Shown one piece after another: positions 8,634 through 18,488 of a DNA stretch of 64,000 nt. The position numbers and the translations under genes were made by a program. The notes under the pieces are model-generated. The model was given only the letters and a program-made list of their open reading frames with translations. It did not search any database and was not told where the DNA came from. The stretch is from Aquiflexum sp. TKW24L (GTDB lineage: Bacteria; Bacteroidota; Bacteroidia; Cytophagales; Cyclobacteriaceae). The DNA lies in contig NZ_JAMFLG010000010.1 of the NCBI RefSeq assembly GCF_023502205.1, positions 62,001-126,000 of the forward strand. The letters run 5' to 3'. The stretch's first letter is position 1, and the number at the start of each line of letters is the position of its first letter.

Positions 8634-9620
8634 TTAAGTAAACATTTCCTCTATCAAGGCATTGTAAAAATCCTTGACATCAATTCCCAAAGCACGCACT
8701 TGTTGGGATATCAAACTGGTTTCAGTTTGACCTGGAACGGTGTTGATTTCGATAAAATAGAATTTACCTGTTTCATGTTCTAAGAAATAATCGACTCTGA
8801 CTGCCCCTTTGCAATTTAACTTTTGATATACTTTTTCGATGATTCGGCCTACCCTTGCCACTTCCTCCTCGGTCATTCTCCCTGGAGTAATTTCTTCACA
8901 GACACCCGGAGAATACTTGGCCTCAAAATCAAAAAATTCCTTGCTGCTGATGATCTCAGTAGCTGGGAGGACGGTAGTAATGCCTCTTGACCGATAGACT
9001 CCGATCGAAAACTCCCTGCCGGAAACAAATTCCTCTACCAATACCTGAGAATCCTCCGCAAATGCCTTGTCCAAAGCTTCCTGCAACTCATTAGGTTCTT
9101 TGACTTTGGTCATCCCGATACTTGAACCACCATTGTTAGGCTTGATGAATAACGGAAGGCGAAGCTCCTTTAAAATTTTACTCTCATTATCAGGGTTGTT
9201 GGTAAACAGCTGAATGGACTTGGCAACAAACAATTCATCGATGTCTTGGACAATTGCTTTGGTATAACCTTTATTCATCGTGATGGCAGAGGTCAGGGCA
9301 TCACAGGTGGTATAAGGAAGTCCGATCATATCAAAATAGCCCGCTAGCTTTCCATCTTCGCCAGGAGAACCATGGAGGATGTTGAAAACCCCATCAAATT
9401 TGATTTTTTCCCCATTGATGAAAACCGAAAAATCATTAAGGTCAATAGAGATTTTAACACCAGAACTGGTTTCATGATACCAATTTCCGGGATAAATAAA
9501 AATTTTAAATACGTCATATAGGTTACGGTCGAGCGTTTTTTCAACAACCGCAGCACTTTTAAGCGAGATGACAGATTCTCCTGTATATCCTCCGGTAACT
9601 AAGGCAATTTTTTTCTTCAT
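8634..9620 (-). CDS. ddl: D-alanine--D-alanine ligase
   Basis: A 328-residue ATP-grasp enzyme that joins two D-alanines for peptidoglycan. The start is placed at ATG 9618-9620 (MKKKIALVTGG) because the family begins at this beta-strand; an upstream in-frame ATG at 9650 would add ten atypical residues. Visible features are the HGSPGEDG loop, FIKPNNGGSSIG, the ATP-grasp core, and the C-terminal FIEINTVPGQT, with the Glu and Asn metal ligands. It is monocistronic and converges on the small exported pair. Confidence 0.93.
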   Translation of the reverse strand: MKKKIALVTGGYTGESVISLKSAAVVEKTLDRNLYDVFKIFIYPGNWYHETSSGVKISIDLNDFSVFINGEKIKFDGVFNILHGSPGEDGKLAGYFDMIGLPYTTCDALTSAITMNKGYTKAIVQDIDELFVAKSIQLFTNNPDNESKILKELRLPLFIKPNNGGSSIGMTKVKEPNELQEALDKAFAEDSQVLVEEFVSGREFSIGVYRSRGITTVLPATEIISSKEFFDFEAKYSPGVCEEITPGRMTEEEVARVGRIIEKVYQKLNCKGAVRVDYFLEHETGKFYFIEINTVPGQTETSLISQQVRALGIDVKDFYNALIEEMFT

Positions 9621-9797
9621 GGCATGCAAAAGTAAAAAATCAATCTCCATTTATCATTAATCGATCCCAAAAAATAGGAGTATAAAAATTCTGACTAACA
9701 ATTTCCCGAGCCGAATTACTTTATGCCTTGTTTATTCAAAACTAGATTCGGAAATTAGGTCAAAATACTTGCTAGGAATTCATTTTTATCTAAAATC

Positions 9798-10883
9798 ATG
9801 GCCATGAAATTATCCCTAAAAATTTCCTTTATTGTTCTTATTCTGCTTTCTATTTCTAAAGAAGCCTCGGCTCAGAGTGAAAGTACTGCTGTTTCAGAAG
9901 GACCCTATATTTTTTTTAAAGGAGATCAGATTGCCGTCAAATGGGTAGAAGACGGTCAAATGAAAGAAACGGATAATCCAAGCGCTGATTTCCTGCAAAG
10001 TGAATTCCAACTAGGATTAAATCCAAAGGTATTCCTTCAAAATAAAAAGATTGTTCCTGAATTCTATCAGGAATACGAAGGTGTTTCAAATCTCGTGGTC
10101 ATCTCTGATGTCCACGGCCAATATGGGCTCACAGTAGAATTGCTCAAAGCCCATGGTGTAATTGACGAAGATAACAATTGGAATTATGGGAAAGGACATC
10201 TTGTAGTCAATGGTGACATATTGGGCAGGGGGGATTCGGTCACCGAAGTATTGTGGCTAGTGTATAAGCTTGAGCAACAAGCCAAAATAAAAGGTGGCCA
10301 TGTACATTTCCTTTTAGGAAATCATGAGCTGATGGTTATCGAAAATGACTTGAGGTTTCTCAATGAGAAATATGTGAGTGCAGCCAGAATTATGGGAATC
10401 AGGCCAGCCTCCTTGTATGCTGAAGATGCGGTTTTAGGCAATTGGCTCCGGAAACGGCCCATCATCATCACCATTGATGATTTGTTGATTACACATGCGG
10501 GGATCTCTCCAGCATTTATCGGGAGAAATCTGACAGCCAAAAAAGTGAATACCCTTTTTTATAAAAAAATTCTTAAGGCCTCCAACAGAAGGAAAAACGA
10601 ACTCCAGAATTTTCTGACCGGTGAAGAGGGCCCAATTTGGTATCGGGGATATTTTATCCAACCTACTCCTACCGAGCAGCAACTGGATGATATGTTGGAT
10701 TTCTTTGATTCCAAAAAAATTATTGTTGGCCATACTTCCTTGGGTTTTATTACCGGCCTTTTTGGAGGACGGGTGATCGGGGTGGATTCCAATATCAAGG
10801 ATGGAAACACAGGGGAAATTCTTATTGTAGAAAACGGTGAAGCATTTCGTGGGAGAACCAACGGAAGCAGGCTTAAACTGTGA
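9798..10883 (+). CDS. Periplasmic PPP-type metallophosphoesterase
   Basis: A 361-residue protein with a signal peptide (about 1-26, ending ASAQ), so it is probably periplasmic. It is a calcineurin-like phosphoesterase of the PPP protein-phosphatase type: SDVHG (103-107), GDILGRGD (139-146) and GNHE (174-177) are the three metal-binding blocks, followed by THAG and VGHTS. The GDxxGRGD form is that of the Shewanella-like phosphatase group, which has members in bacteria, plants and protists. Substrate is unknown. ATG codons at 9798 and 9804 are both possible starts. No operon partner is evident. Confidence 0.85.
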   Translation: MAMKLSLKISFIVLILLSISKEASAQSESTAVSEGPYIFFKGDQIAVKWVEDGQMKETDNPSADFLQSEFQLGLNPKVFLQNKKIVPEFYQEYEGVSNLVVISDVHGQYGLTVELLKAHGVIDEDNNWNYGKGHLVVNGDILGRGDSVTEVLWLVYKLEQQAKIKGGHVHFLLGNHELMVIENDLRFLNEKYVSAARIMGIRPASLYAEDAVLGNWLRKRPIIITIDDLLITHAGISPAFIGRNLTAKKVNTLFYKKILKASNRRKNELQNFLTGEEGPIWYRGYFIQPTPTEQQLDDMLDFFDSKKIIVGHTSLGFITGLFGGRVIGVDSNIKDGNTGEILIVENGEAFRGRTNGSRLKL

Positions 10884-10921
10884 CCAACACCATGCTGATG
10901 TTTTTAACCTTCTGAATTAGA

Positions 10922-10982
10922 AATCCGGCCACAAAATATTCTTTCGCCTATTTGATGCTTTTTTTTACTTTTAAGCCGGATT
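10922..10982. repeat. 8-bp inverted repeat in the leader of the dipeptidyl peptidase gene
   Basis: AATCCGGC (10922-10929) and GCCGGATT (10975-10982) form a perfect 8-bp inverted repeat separated by 45 bases, ending 16 bases before the ATG of the peptidase gene. It could close a leader structure or be an operator. No function can be assigned. Confidence 0.4.
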
Positions 10983-10998
10983 ATAAATCATTATAAAA

Positions 10999-13179
10999 AT
11001 GAATAGAGTAAAGCAAATTGGTCTTCTGGCCATTCTGATGGTTTTTGGATGTGCTGTGATGGCACAACAAAAGAAGAAAGTCACCCTCGAGGATGTTTTC
11101 AAAAACAACACCTTCTCCCAAAAGTCAATCCAAGGGATCAATTGGATGAAGGATGGACAATTCTATAGTACGCTCCAAAAAGGAACAGCCGGTCCTAAAG
11201 TAGTGAAGGTCAATGTTGCGACAGGAGACGAAGCTGGAGTTTTGATCGATGGTGCAGCCCTTGGGGTCAATTTTTCAAGTTATTCTTTCAATGCCGATGA
11301 GACCAAAGCGCTGATCGCTTCAGAAGTAGAAAGTATTTACAGGAGGTCAAGCAAGGGCGTTTTTCATTTAGTGGATCTGAAATCAGGCACTGCCCAAAAA
11401 CTTCTGAATGGAGAGAAAATCATGTACGCTACCCTCTCTCCCGAAAATGACAAGGTCGCTTTTGTCAAGGACAATAACATTTTTATCATAGAATTGGCAA
11501 ATAACCAACTAACCCAAATCACAGATGACGGAAAATGGAATCAAGTATTGAACGGTGCTGGAGATTGGGTGTATGAAGAGGAATTTTCTTTATCCAAAGC
11601 ATTTTCTTGGTCTCCTGACGGGCAGAAGATTGCTTTTATAAGATTGGACGAGACAGATGTACCCGAATTCAATATGCAGCTTTGGGGAAAATTGTATCCT
11701 CAGGATTATAAATTCAAATATCCAAAAGCAGGAGAAGCCAATGCCAAAGCTAGCATCCATATTTATGACCTGATAAGTAAAAAGACTATAAAAGCTGATG
11801 TGGGTGCGGAAACAGATATTTACTTGCCGAGAATTTATTGGACAGGTGAAGCCAATACTTTGGCCTTTTTGCGAGTAAACAGACTTCAAAATCAGATTGA
11901 CCTGTTGTATACCGATGCGCAATCAGGTCAGAGTAAAGTAATCTTGGAGGAAAAATCAAAAACCTATGTGGATCTTAATTACAATGACGATTTGAGGTTT
12001 TTGGGGGACAATAAAGGCTTTATCAGAACTTCGGAACAGGACGGTTTCAAACATATCTATCACCATGGCAATGATGGAAAGCTTATCCGCCAGATTACTT
12101 CCGGCAAATGGGAAGTGACGAATCTGGTCGGAATAGATGAAAAAGGGAAGAAAATCTATTTCATTTCTACAGAGGCCTCACCTATGGAAAGAAACCTGTA
12201 TGTGATCAATCTCGATGGGAAAAACAAAAAGATCCTTACACTGGAAAAGGGGACTTATTCTATCAATATGAGTAAGGATTTCAAATACTATATAGCTAAT
12301 TATACAAATGCATCTACACCACTCCAAGTAACTTTGAATGAATCTTCCGGTAAGTTGCTAAAAGTATTAGAAGAAAATCAAGAGCTTAAAGGCAAACTTG
12401 CCACCTTTGCCATGTCAGAAAGGGAATTTTTTGCTTTCAAAACGGTAGAAGGGACTTCATTAAATGGCTATATGATCAAGCCTTCGGATTTTGATCCCAA
12501 CAAAAAATATCCGGTATTGATGTATGTCTATGGAGGACCGGGTTCTCAGAATGTCATGAATTCATGGGGTGGAACAAGGGACTTTTGGCACCATCACCTT
12601 GCGGCAGAAGGTTACATAGTCGCCTGCGTGGACAATAGAGGCACCGGTGCAAGGGGTAGGGATTTCAAACATGCTACTTATGCCAATCTTGGAAAACTTG
12701 AAACTGAGGACCAGATAGCTGGAGCCAAATATTTGGGTTCTCTTCCATTCATTGACAAGTCAAGGATAGGAATCTGGGGCTGGTCGTATGGAGGATACAT
12801 GTCTTCGCTTGCACTGATGATAGGCAATGATGTTTTCAAATCCGCGATTGCTGTGGCCCCTGTGACGACTTGGAGGTATTACGATACCATTTATACAGAG
12901 CGTTATCTTCAGACACCTCAGCAAAATGCAGCAGGATACGATGACAACAGTCCGATTACCCATGTATACAAATTGAAAGGTAACTTGCTTTTGATCCATG
13001 GCACAGGGGATGACAATGTGCATTATCAAAATGCCGTGGACCTCGTAGATGCCTTGATCAAAGCTGACAAACAGTTCGAGACAATGTATTATCCCAACCG
13101 AAACCATGGCATTTCCGGCGGCAATACTTCATGGCATTTGTATTCTCTGATGACTGATTTTATTAAGAGAAAGCTTTAA
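10999..13179 (+). CDS. Dipeptidyl peptidase IV (S9B family), exported
   Basis: A 726-residue serine peptidase with a signal peptide (about 1-22, ending VMA). Residues to about 480 form the eight-bladed propeller, which includes the DW-YEEEF motif with the paired Glu that binds the substrate amino terminus (near residues 190-195). The alpha/beta-hydrolase domain follows, with GWSYGG (nucleophile Ser596), HGTGDDNVH (Asp671) and NRNHG (His703). The enzyme removes X-Pro dipeptides from peptides, in the periplasm or at the outer surface. It stands alone, preceded by a leader containing an inverted repeat. Confidence 0.95.
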   Translation: MNRVKQIGLLAILMVFGCAVMAQQKKKVTLEDVFKNNTFSQKSIQGINWMKDGQFYSTLQKGTAGPKVVKVNVATGDEAGVLIDGAALGVNFSSYSFNADETKALIASEVESIYRRSSKGVFHLVDLKSGTAQKLLNGEKIMYATLSPENDKVAFVKDNNIFIIELANNQLTQITDDGKWNQVLNGAGDWVYEEEFSLSKAFSWSPDGQKIAFIRLDETDVPEFNMQLWGKLYPQDYKFKYPKAGEANAKASIHIYDLISKKTIKADVGAETDIYLPRIYWTGEANTLAFLRVNRLQNQIDLLYTDAQSGQSKVILEEKSKTYVDLNYNDDLRFLGDNKGFIRTSEQDGFKHIYHHGNDGKLIRQITSGKWEVTNLVGIDEKGKKIYFISTEASPMERNLYVINLDGKNKKILTLEKGTYSINMSKDFKYYIANYTNASTPLQVTLNESSGKLLKVLEENQELKGKLATFAMSEREFFAFKTVEGTSLNGYMIKPSDFDPNKKYPVLMYVYGGPGSQNVMNSWGGTRDFWHHHLAAEGYIVACVDNRGTGARGRDFKHATYANLGKLETEDQIAGAKYLGSLPFIDKSRIGIWGWSYGGYMSSLALMIGNDVFKSAIAVAPVTTWRYYDTIYTERYLQTPQQNAAGYDDNSPITHVYKLKGNLLLIHGTGDDNVHYQNAVDLVDALIKADKQFETMYYPNRNHGISGGNTSWHLYSLMTDFIKRKL

Positions 13180-13506
13180 AGAAACAAGAGACGAGATGCG
13201 AGAAGCGAGATTCAAGAAAAGGGATTGATGGGGCCTGAAGCGAGGAATGGAAAAAGAGATGGATTTGGAAGTGATTTTTTTAATGGGCATAGATTTGCTC
13301 AACTATTTGGTATGAATACCCTTAATCTTAGAACCAAAGATCAATGAACCAAGGTAAAAACTGCCTTGGTTTATTTTTTTTGAAGGAAATAACCATTAAT
13401 CGACTTCAATAGCCACCTGTGTTTATTTTATTTTTTACCCCAATTAATGGGCTTAGCTTTCGGGTTCGGAACTTAAATCTAACCTTTCGGTTATTACTTG
13501 GTCAAG
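13180..13506. other. Intergenic region with purine-rich degenerate repeat
   Basis: About 327 bases without a gene. It begins with a purine-rich stretch in which GAGACGAGA, GCGAGAA and GCGAGATTC follow one another (about 13188-13216) and contains a terminator at 13347-13380. Nothing else is supported. Confidence 0.4.
13347..13380 (+). terminator. Rho-independent terminator
   Basis: Stem AACCAAGG (13347-13354) with CCTTGGTT (13364-13371), a 9-base loop and a T-rich tail. It lies about 170 bases after the peptidase stop and before the hydrolase/RND operon. Confidence 0.75.
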
Positions 13507-14325
13507 ATGAAAACCAGTATGTTATATTATAAAACTTACAAGCATCCAACCAGTTCCGAATGGGTTGTATTTATTCATGGAGCAGGTGGTTCGTCCTCTA
13601 TTTGGCATAAACAGATCCGGGAATTCAGACAAGAATTAAACCTTTTGCTGATAGACTTGAGAGGCCATGGAAAATCTGCAGGCTATATCAGAAACATTTG
13701 GAAGGAGGAATATACCTTTCCTGCTGTCACAAAAGATATCATTGAAGTTTTAGATCATCTAAAATTGCCTGCTGCCCATGTGATGGGCGTTTCTCTTGGG
13801 ACGATTTTGGCAAGACAATTGGCCGAGATGGAACCTCAAAGAGTCAAATCATTGATCCTTGCAGGAGCGATAACAAGATTGAATTTTACTTCAAGGGTGC
13901 TTGTGATCCTTGGTGATGCTTTCAAAAGCGTGGTGCCATATATGTGGCTTTATAGTCTTTTTGCTTGGATTATCATGCCAAGAAGACACCATGCTGAATC
14001 AAGGAATCTCTTTATCAATGAAGCAAAAAGGCTATGTCAGAAGGAATTTATCCGTTGGTTTAAATTGACCAAGGATATAAACCCACTTCTCAAATTTTTC
14101 AAAGAAAGGGATCTCTCCATTCCTACTCTCTATGTGATGGGCGAGGAAGATATCATGTTTCTGGAAGCAGTAAAAAAAATTGTTAAAGAGCATAAACTTT
14201 CGATCCTCAATGTTGTCAAAGCATGTGGTCATGTAGTCAATGTCGAGCAGCCTGAAGTTTTTAACCAATTGTCCCTCCAGTTTATAAGAAATCAACAACC
14301 AGCCTTAAATGGATTTTCTGAATAA
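13507..14325 (+). CDS. Alpha/beta-fold hydrolase
   Basis: A 272-residue protein with oxyanion motif HGAGG (24-28), nucleophile elbow GVSLG (Ser96), an acid in MGEEDIMF (about residue 215) and CGHVVNVEQP (His242). There is no signal peptide, so it is cytosolic. The start is set at ATG 13507; a TTG at 13498 and another ATG at 13519 are alternatives. Only 5 bases separate it from the RND adaptor gene, so it is probably the first gene of the efflux operon. Substrate is unknown; a role in modifying an effluxed compound is an inference from position only. Confidence 0.8.
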   Translation: MKTSMLYYKTYKHPTSSEWVVFIHGAGGSSSIWHKQIREFRQELNLLLIDLRGHGKSAGYIRNIWKEEYTFPAVTKDIIEVLDHLKLPAAHVMGVSLGTILARQLAEMEPQRVKSLILAGAITRLNFTSRVLVILGDAFKSVVPYMWLYSLFAWIIMPRRHHAESRNLFINEAKRLCQKEFIRWFKLTKDINPLLKFFKERDLSIPTLYVMGEEDIMFLEAVKKIVKEHKLSILNVVKACGHVVNVEQPEVFNQLSLQFIRNQQPALNGFSE

Positions 14326-14330
14326 GTAGA

Positions 14331-15422
14331 ATGAAAAAACAAACAAAAGCCGTTTTAATTATTGCCATAGTTCTCGTATTGGCAGTTATTTTTATTTATC
14401 CAAGGTGGGATCAGTTTATGGGTAGAACTGAAAAAACCGCAACCTCCGGACAGGCAGGTGGACCTCAGGGTTCCGGTCAGCCTATTCCCGTCAATGTAGT
14501 CGAAATCCGTCCCGAAAGATTGGAAAATAATCTTAGTGTAACAGGAACAATTATTCCAAATGAAAGTGTAAATCTTAGGTCTGAGATTTCCGGGCTTGTA
14601 AATAAAATTTCCTTTAATGAAGGTCAGTTTGTAAAGAAAGGCACTCCCCTTCTTTACCTCAATGACGACGAACTTAATGCCCAATTCCAAAGACTGGATT
14701 TTACCAGAAAGCTTTTCCAAAGTCAGGAAAACAGACAAAAGCAACTCTTAGCCAAGGAAGCCATCAGTCAGGAAGAGTACGATATCGTGCTCAACCAATT
14801 TAACACGAACCTTTCTGATATCAAATTGGTAGAAGCACAGTTGACCAAAACAGTCATCAGAGCTCCTTTTGATGGAGTTTTAGGATTAAGAATGATTTCC
14901 GAGGGTAGTGTTATCGGCTCTACGGATGTGATTGCCAATATTGTAAATATTGATCCGATCAAAATTGAATTTTCCATTCCTGAGAGATATGCCAACCAAG
15001 TGAAGGTCGGTTCCAAGATTATTTTTTCAAATGAATCCGAAGGAGTAGATGTTGAGGGAATAGTCTATGCTTTTGAGCCTACTATTGATACCGGGACCCG
15101 GACATTGAAGATCCGCGCACAAAGCCCTAACAGAGAAAGGAAATTTCTCCCGGGTATGTTTGTCAGGATAAAATATATTCTTGGTGTGGAAGAAAATGCA
15201 CTGATGGTACCAGCTGAATCCGTCATACCGGAATTGGCAGGTTACAAGGTCTTTGTTGTTAATAAAGAAAGTACAATAGAAGAAAGAAAGGTGTCCATCG
15301 GAACCCGTACGGAGAGTTTTGTACAGATTGTCGATGGATTAAAAGAAGGGGAACTCGTTTTGAGCACTGGAGTCTTGCAAGTAAGAACAGGAATGCCTGT
15401 CACCTATACTAAAATCAATTAA
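14331..15422 (+). CDS. RND efflux periplasmic adaptor (membrane fusion protein)
   Basis: A 363-residue protein with an N-terminal membrane anchor (about 7-24). The order is barrel-sandwich half, helical hairpin (about 110-165), second half-motif APFDGVLG, beta-barrel and membrane-proximal domain, as in AcrA/MexA-type adaptors. It links the inner-membrane pump encoded 3 bases downstream to the TolC-type channel encoded after that. The operon order adaptor-pump-channel is standard for tripartite export systems. Confidence 0.93.
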   Translation: MKKQTKAVLIIAIVLVLAVIFIYPRWDQFMGRTEKTATSGQAGGPQGSGQPIPVNVVEIRPERLENNLSVTGTIIPNESVNLRSEISGLVNKISFNEGQFVKKGTPLLYLNDDELNAQFQRLDFTRKLFQSQENRQKQLLAKEAISQEEYDIVLNQFNTNLSDIKLVEAQLTKTVIRAPFDGVLGLRMISEGSVIGSTDVIANIVNIDPIKIEFSIPERYANQVKVGSKIIFSNESEGVDVEGIVYAFEPTIDTGTRTLKIRAQSPNRERKFLPGMFVRIKYILGVEENALMVPAESVIPELAGYKVFVVNKESTIEERKVSIGTRTESFVQIVDGLKEGELVLSTGVLQVRTGMPVTYTKIN

Positions 15423-15425
15423 GAT

Positions 15426-18400
15426 ATGGCCAGTTTATCAAGTATCAGTATCAGCAGACCTGTTCTTGCCATAGTGATGTCATTGACAATAATGCTATTT
15501 GGTATTATTGGAATTAGTTTTTTGGGCATAAGGGAGTTTCCAAGTGTGGACCCTCCGATTATCAACGTCCGGACGGCTTATGTTGGTGCCAATGCTGATG
15601 TCATTGAGGCCCAGATTACCGAGCCCTTGGAAGAGGCAATCAACGGTATTGCAGGTATCAAATCCCTTACTTCAACCAGTAATGACGGAACTAGCAATAT
15701 TACTGTTGAATTTGATGTAGGAGCTGACCTTGAAGCAGCAGCCAATGATGTTAGGGATAAAGTTTCCGGTGCGCAGCGTAACCTTCCACCAGATGTAGAA
15801 CCACCTGTAGTATCCAAGGCAGATTCAGATTCGCAGCCTATCGTTTTTTTAGGTGTTCAGAGCGAGACTAGAAACCTTTTGGATCTATCCGACATTGCTT
15901 CTAATATATTCAAAGAAAGGCTTCAGACCATTCCGGGAGTTAGTACAGTTCAGATTTGGGGAGAAAAAAGATATGCCATCAGGCTGAGGATGGATCCCTT
16001 GAAAATGGCTTCTTATGGGGTAACTCCCTTGGATGTGCTCAATAAAGTGCAAAGTGAAAACGTGGAATTGCCATCTGGAAGAATCGAAGGTGCTGCCATT
16101 GAGCTTTCTGTTAGGACCAAAAGTAGGTTGAGTACGCCACAGGAATTCAATGACCTGATTATAAAGGATGATCAAAACAATATTGTAAGGTTTCAGGATA
16201 TCGGCGCAGCGGAAATGTCTGCATTGAATGAAAGGACAGTTCTCAAGAGAGATGGAATCCCAATGGTTGGGGTAGTTTTGGTTCCCTTACCTGGGTCTAA
16301 TAATATCGAAATTGTAGATGAGTTTTATAAAAGGCTGGAGACGATCAAGAAAGACCTGCCTGCTGACATTCGAGTTGACATCGGATTTGATTCTACCACA
16401 TTTATCAGAAGTTCTATTGCAGAAGTTCAGGAAACAATCTTTATCGCATTTATCCTCGTCGTTTCGATTATTTTCTTGTTTTTGAGAGATTGGAGGACAA
16501 CTTTCATTCCTGTATTGACTATCCCAATATCCTTGATTGGGGTATTTTTTATCATGTATTTGATGGATTTCTCTATCAATGTCCTGACTCTTTTGGGTAT
16601 AGTACTTTCCATCGGTTTGGTGGTGGATGATGCAATTGTTGTTTTGGAAAATATTTATTCCAGAATAGAAAAAGGAGAAAATCCGGATACAGCAGCAGCC
16701 AAAGGTTCAGAAGAAATTTTCTTCGCTGTCATTGCAACAACGGTTGCACTCGCGGCTGTATTTCTTCCGGTAATTTTCTTGACGGGTACCACAGGAAGGC
16801 TCTTCCGAGAGTTTGGTATTGTAGTAGCAGGGGCGGTAATCATTTCCTCCTTTGTGGCTTTGACGATGACTCCGATGTTGAGTTCTAAGTTATTGAAGAA
16901 AAGAGAAAAGCAGAATGCCTTTTATAATTGGACTGAGCCTTTCTTCGTTTGGTTGAACGACCTTTACGAAGGGGCACTGAATAATTTCATGAAGGTAAGA
17001 TGGAGTGCATTTGCCATTATCTTCATCATGGGTTTTGGTATCTATTATTTTTTCAAAGTAATACCCACCGAACTTGCTCCTGTGGAGGATAGGGGAGAAA
17101 TGAGGGTCAATATCTCGGGCCCTGAAGGTGCGACTTTTGGGTATATGGATAAAGTCCTCGATGAAATGACAGTTGATTTCATGAATCAGATTCCTCCTGA
17201 AGAAAGAGCCGGAATTACGACCGTAACATCTCCTGGATTTGGAACATCCAGTACCAATTCAGGTTTTCTGCGATTGATTTTGGTCGATGCGGCTGATAGG
17301 GAAAGAAGTCAAATGGAGATCTTTGGTCAGGTTTCCAATATGATTAAAAAATATACTGCCGTTAGGGCTTTCGTTACCCAACCCCAATCAATCGGCGATA
17401 GAAGAGGTGGTTTACCTGTTCAGTATGTGATTCAGGCACCTACCTTAGACAAACTGAAGGAAGTAATTCCGGCTTTTATGGAAAAGGCAGGACAGAGCCC
17501 AGTATTTAGTTTTTCGGATATCAACCTGAAATTTACCAAACCTGAAATTGAGGTAGAAATCAACAGAGAAAAAGCGAGAAATGTCGGTGTATCTGTACAG
17601 GAAATAGCCAGAACATTACAGCTCTCTTATTCGGGTCAAAGATTTGCTTACTTTATCATGAATGGAAAGCAATATCAAGTCGTCGGTGAAATGCAGCTCG
17701 CAGACAGAAATGAGCCCGTGAACTTAAGGATGCTGTATGTGAGGGCGGATAATGGACAGCTCATTCAGTTGGATAACTTGGTGACTATCAATGAAAAAAG
17801 TACACCACCGCAATTATACAGGTTCAACAGATTTGTGAGTGCCACGGTATCTGCAGGCCTAGCAGAAGGATATACCATTGGAGCGGGTTTGGATGAGATG
17901 GACAGGATTGCAGAAGAAGTTTTAGATGATTCTTACAGCACTGATGTTGCGGGACTATCCAAAGAATTCAGAGAGAGTTCTAACAGTTTGATCTTTGCTT
18001 TTCTATTTGCATTGGTATTGATCTATTTGGTGCTTTCTGCACAGTTTGAGAGCTTCTTGGATCCTCTTACCATCATGTTTACAGTGCCATTGGCATTGTT
18101 TGGTGCTTTGTTCTCTTTGTGGTTATTTGATTTTACCTTGAATATTTTCAGTCAGATCGGGATCATCATGCTCATAGGTTTGGTGACGAAAAATGGTATT
18201 TTGATTGTGGAGTTTGCCAATCAGCGAAAAGCCCAGGGTATGACCATTGATGAGTCAATCATTGGAGCCTCTGCTGCCCGTTTCAGGCCAATTTTGATGA
18301 CAAGTTTGTCCACGATATTAGGTATCCTTCCTATTGCATTGGCTTTAGGGGCAGGTGCGGAAAGCAGGGTGCCTATGGGAGTTTCAGTTATAGGTGGTTT

Positions 18401-18488
18401 GGCATTTTCCACTATTCTGACATTGTTTATTATCCCCGCCATTTATACCTATTTAACATCCAAGAAAGGAAGATTAGCAAGAGTCTAA
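15426..18488 (+). CDS. RND multidrug efflux pump, AcrB/HAE1 type
   Basis: A 1020-residue inner-membrane pump driven by the proton gradient. It has a first transmembrane helix, a porter loop, six helices, a second porter loop and the last five helices, which is the full HAE1 layout. Proton-relay residues are present: VDDAIV with Asp401 and Asp402 in TM4, and TKNGI with Lys922 in TM10. It is translationally coupled to the TolC gene: the stop codon TAA overlaps the next ATG by one base. Substrate range cannot be told from sequence. Confidence 0.95.
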   Translation: MASLSSISISRPVLAIVMSLTIMLFGIIGISFLGIREFPSVDPPIINVRTAYVGANADVIEAQITEPLEEAINGIAGIKSLTSTSNDGTSNITVEFDVGADLEAAANDVRDKVSGAQRNLPPDVEPPVVSKADSDSQPIVFLGVQSETRNLLDLSDIASNIFKERLQTIPGVSTVQIWGEKRYAIRLRMDPLKMASYGVTPLDVLNKVQSENVELPSGRIEGAAIELSVRTKSRLSTPQEFNDLIIKDDQNNIVRFQDIGAAEMSALNERTVLKRDGIPMVGVVLVPLPGSNNIEIVDEFYKRLETIKKDLPADIRVDIGFDSTTFIRSSIAEVQETIFIAFILVVSIIFLFLRDWRTTFIPVLTIPISLIGVFFIMYLMDFSINVLTLLGIVLSIGLVVDDAIVVLENIYSRIEKGENPDTAAAKGSEEIFFAVIATTVALAAVFLPVIFLTGTTGRLFREFGIVVAGAVIISSFVALTMTPMLSSKLLKKREKQNAFYNWTEPFFVWLNDLYEGALNNFMKVRWSAFAIIFIMGFGIYYFFKVIPTELAPVEDRGEMRVNISGPEGATFGYMDKVLDEMTVDFMNQIPPEERAGITTVTSPGFGTSSTNSGFLRLILVDAADRERSQMEIFGQVSNMIKKYTAVRAFVTQPQSIGDRRGGLPVQYVIQAPTLDKLKEVIPAFMEKAGQSPVFSFSDINLKFTKPEIEVEINREKARNVGVSVQEIARTLQLSYSGQRFAYFIMNGKQYQVVGEMQLADRNEPVNLRMLYVRADNGQLIQLDNLVTINEKSTPPQLYRFNRFVSATVSAGLAEGYTIGAGLDEMDRIAEEVLDDSYSTDVAGLSKEFRESSNSLIFAFLFALVLIYLVLSAQFESFLDPLTIMFTVPLALFGALFSLWLFDFTLNIFSQIGIIMLIGLVTKNGILIVEFANQRKAQGMTIDESIIGASAARFRPILMTSLSTILGILPIALALGAGAESRVPMGVSVIGGLAFSTILTLFIIPAIYTYLTSKKGRLARV

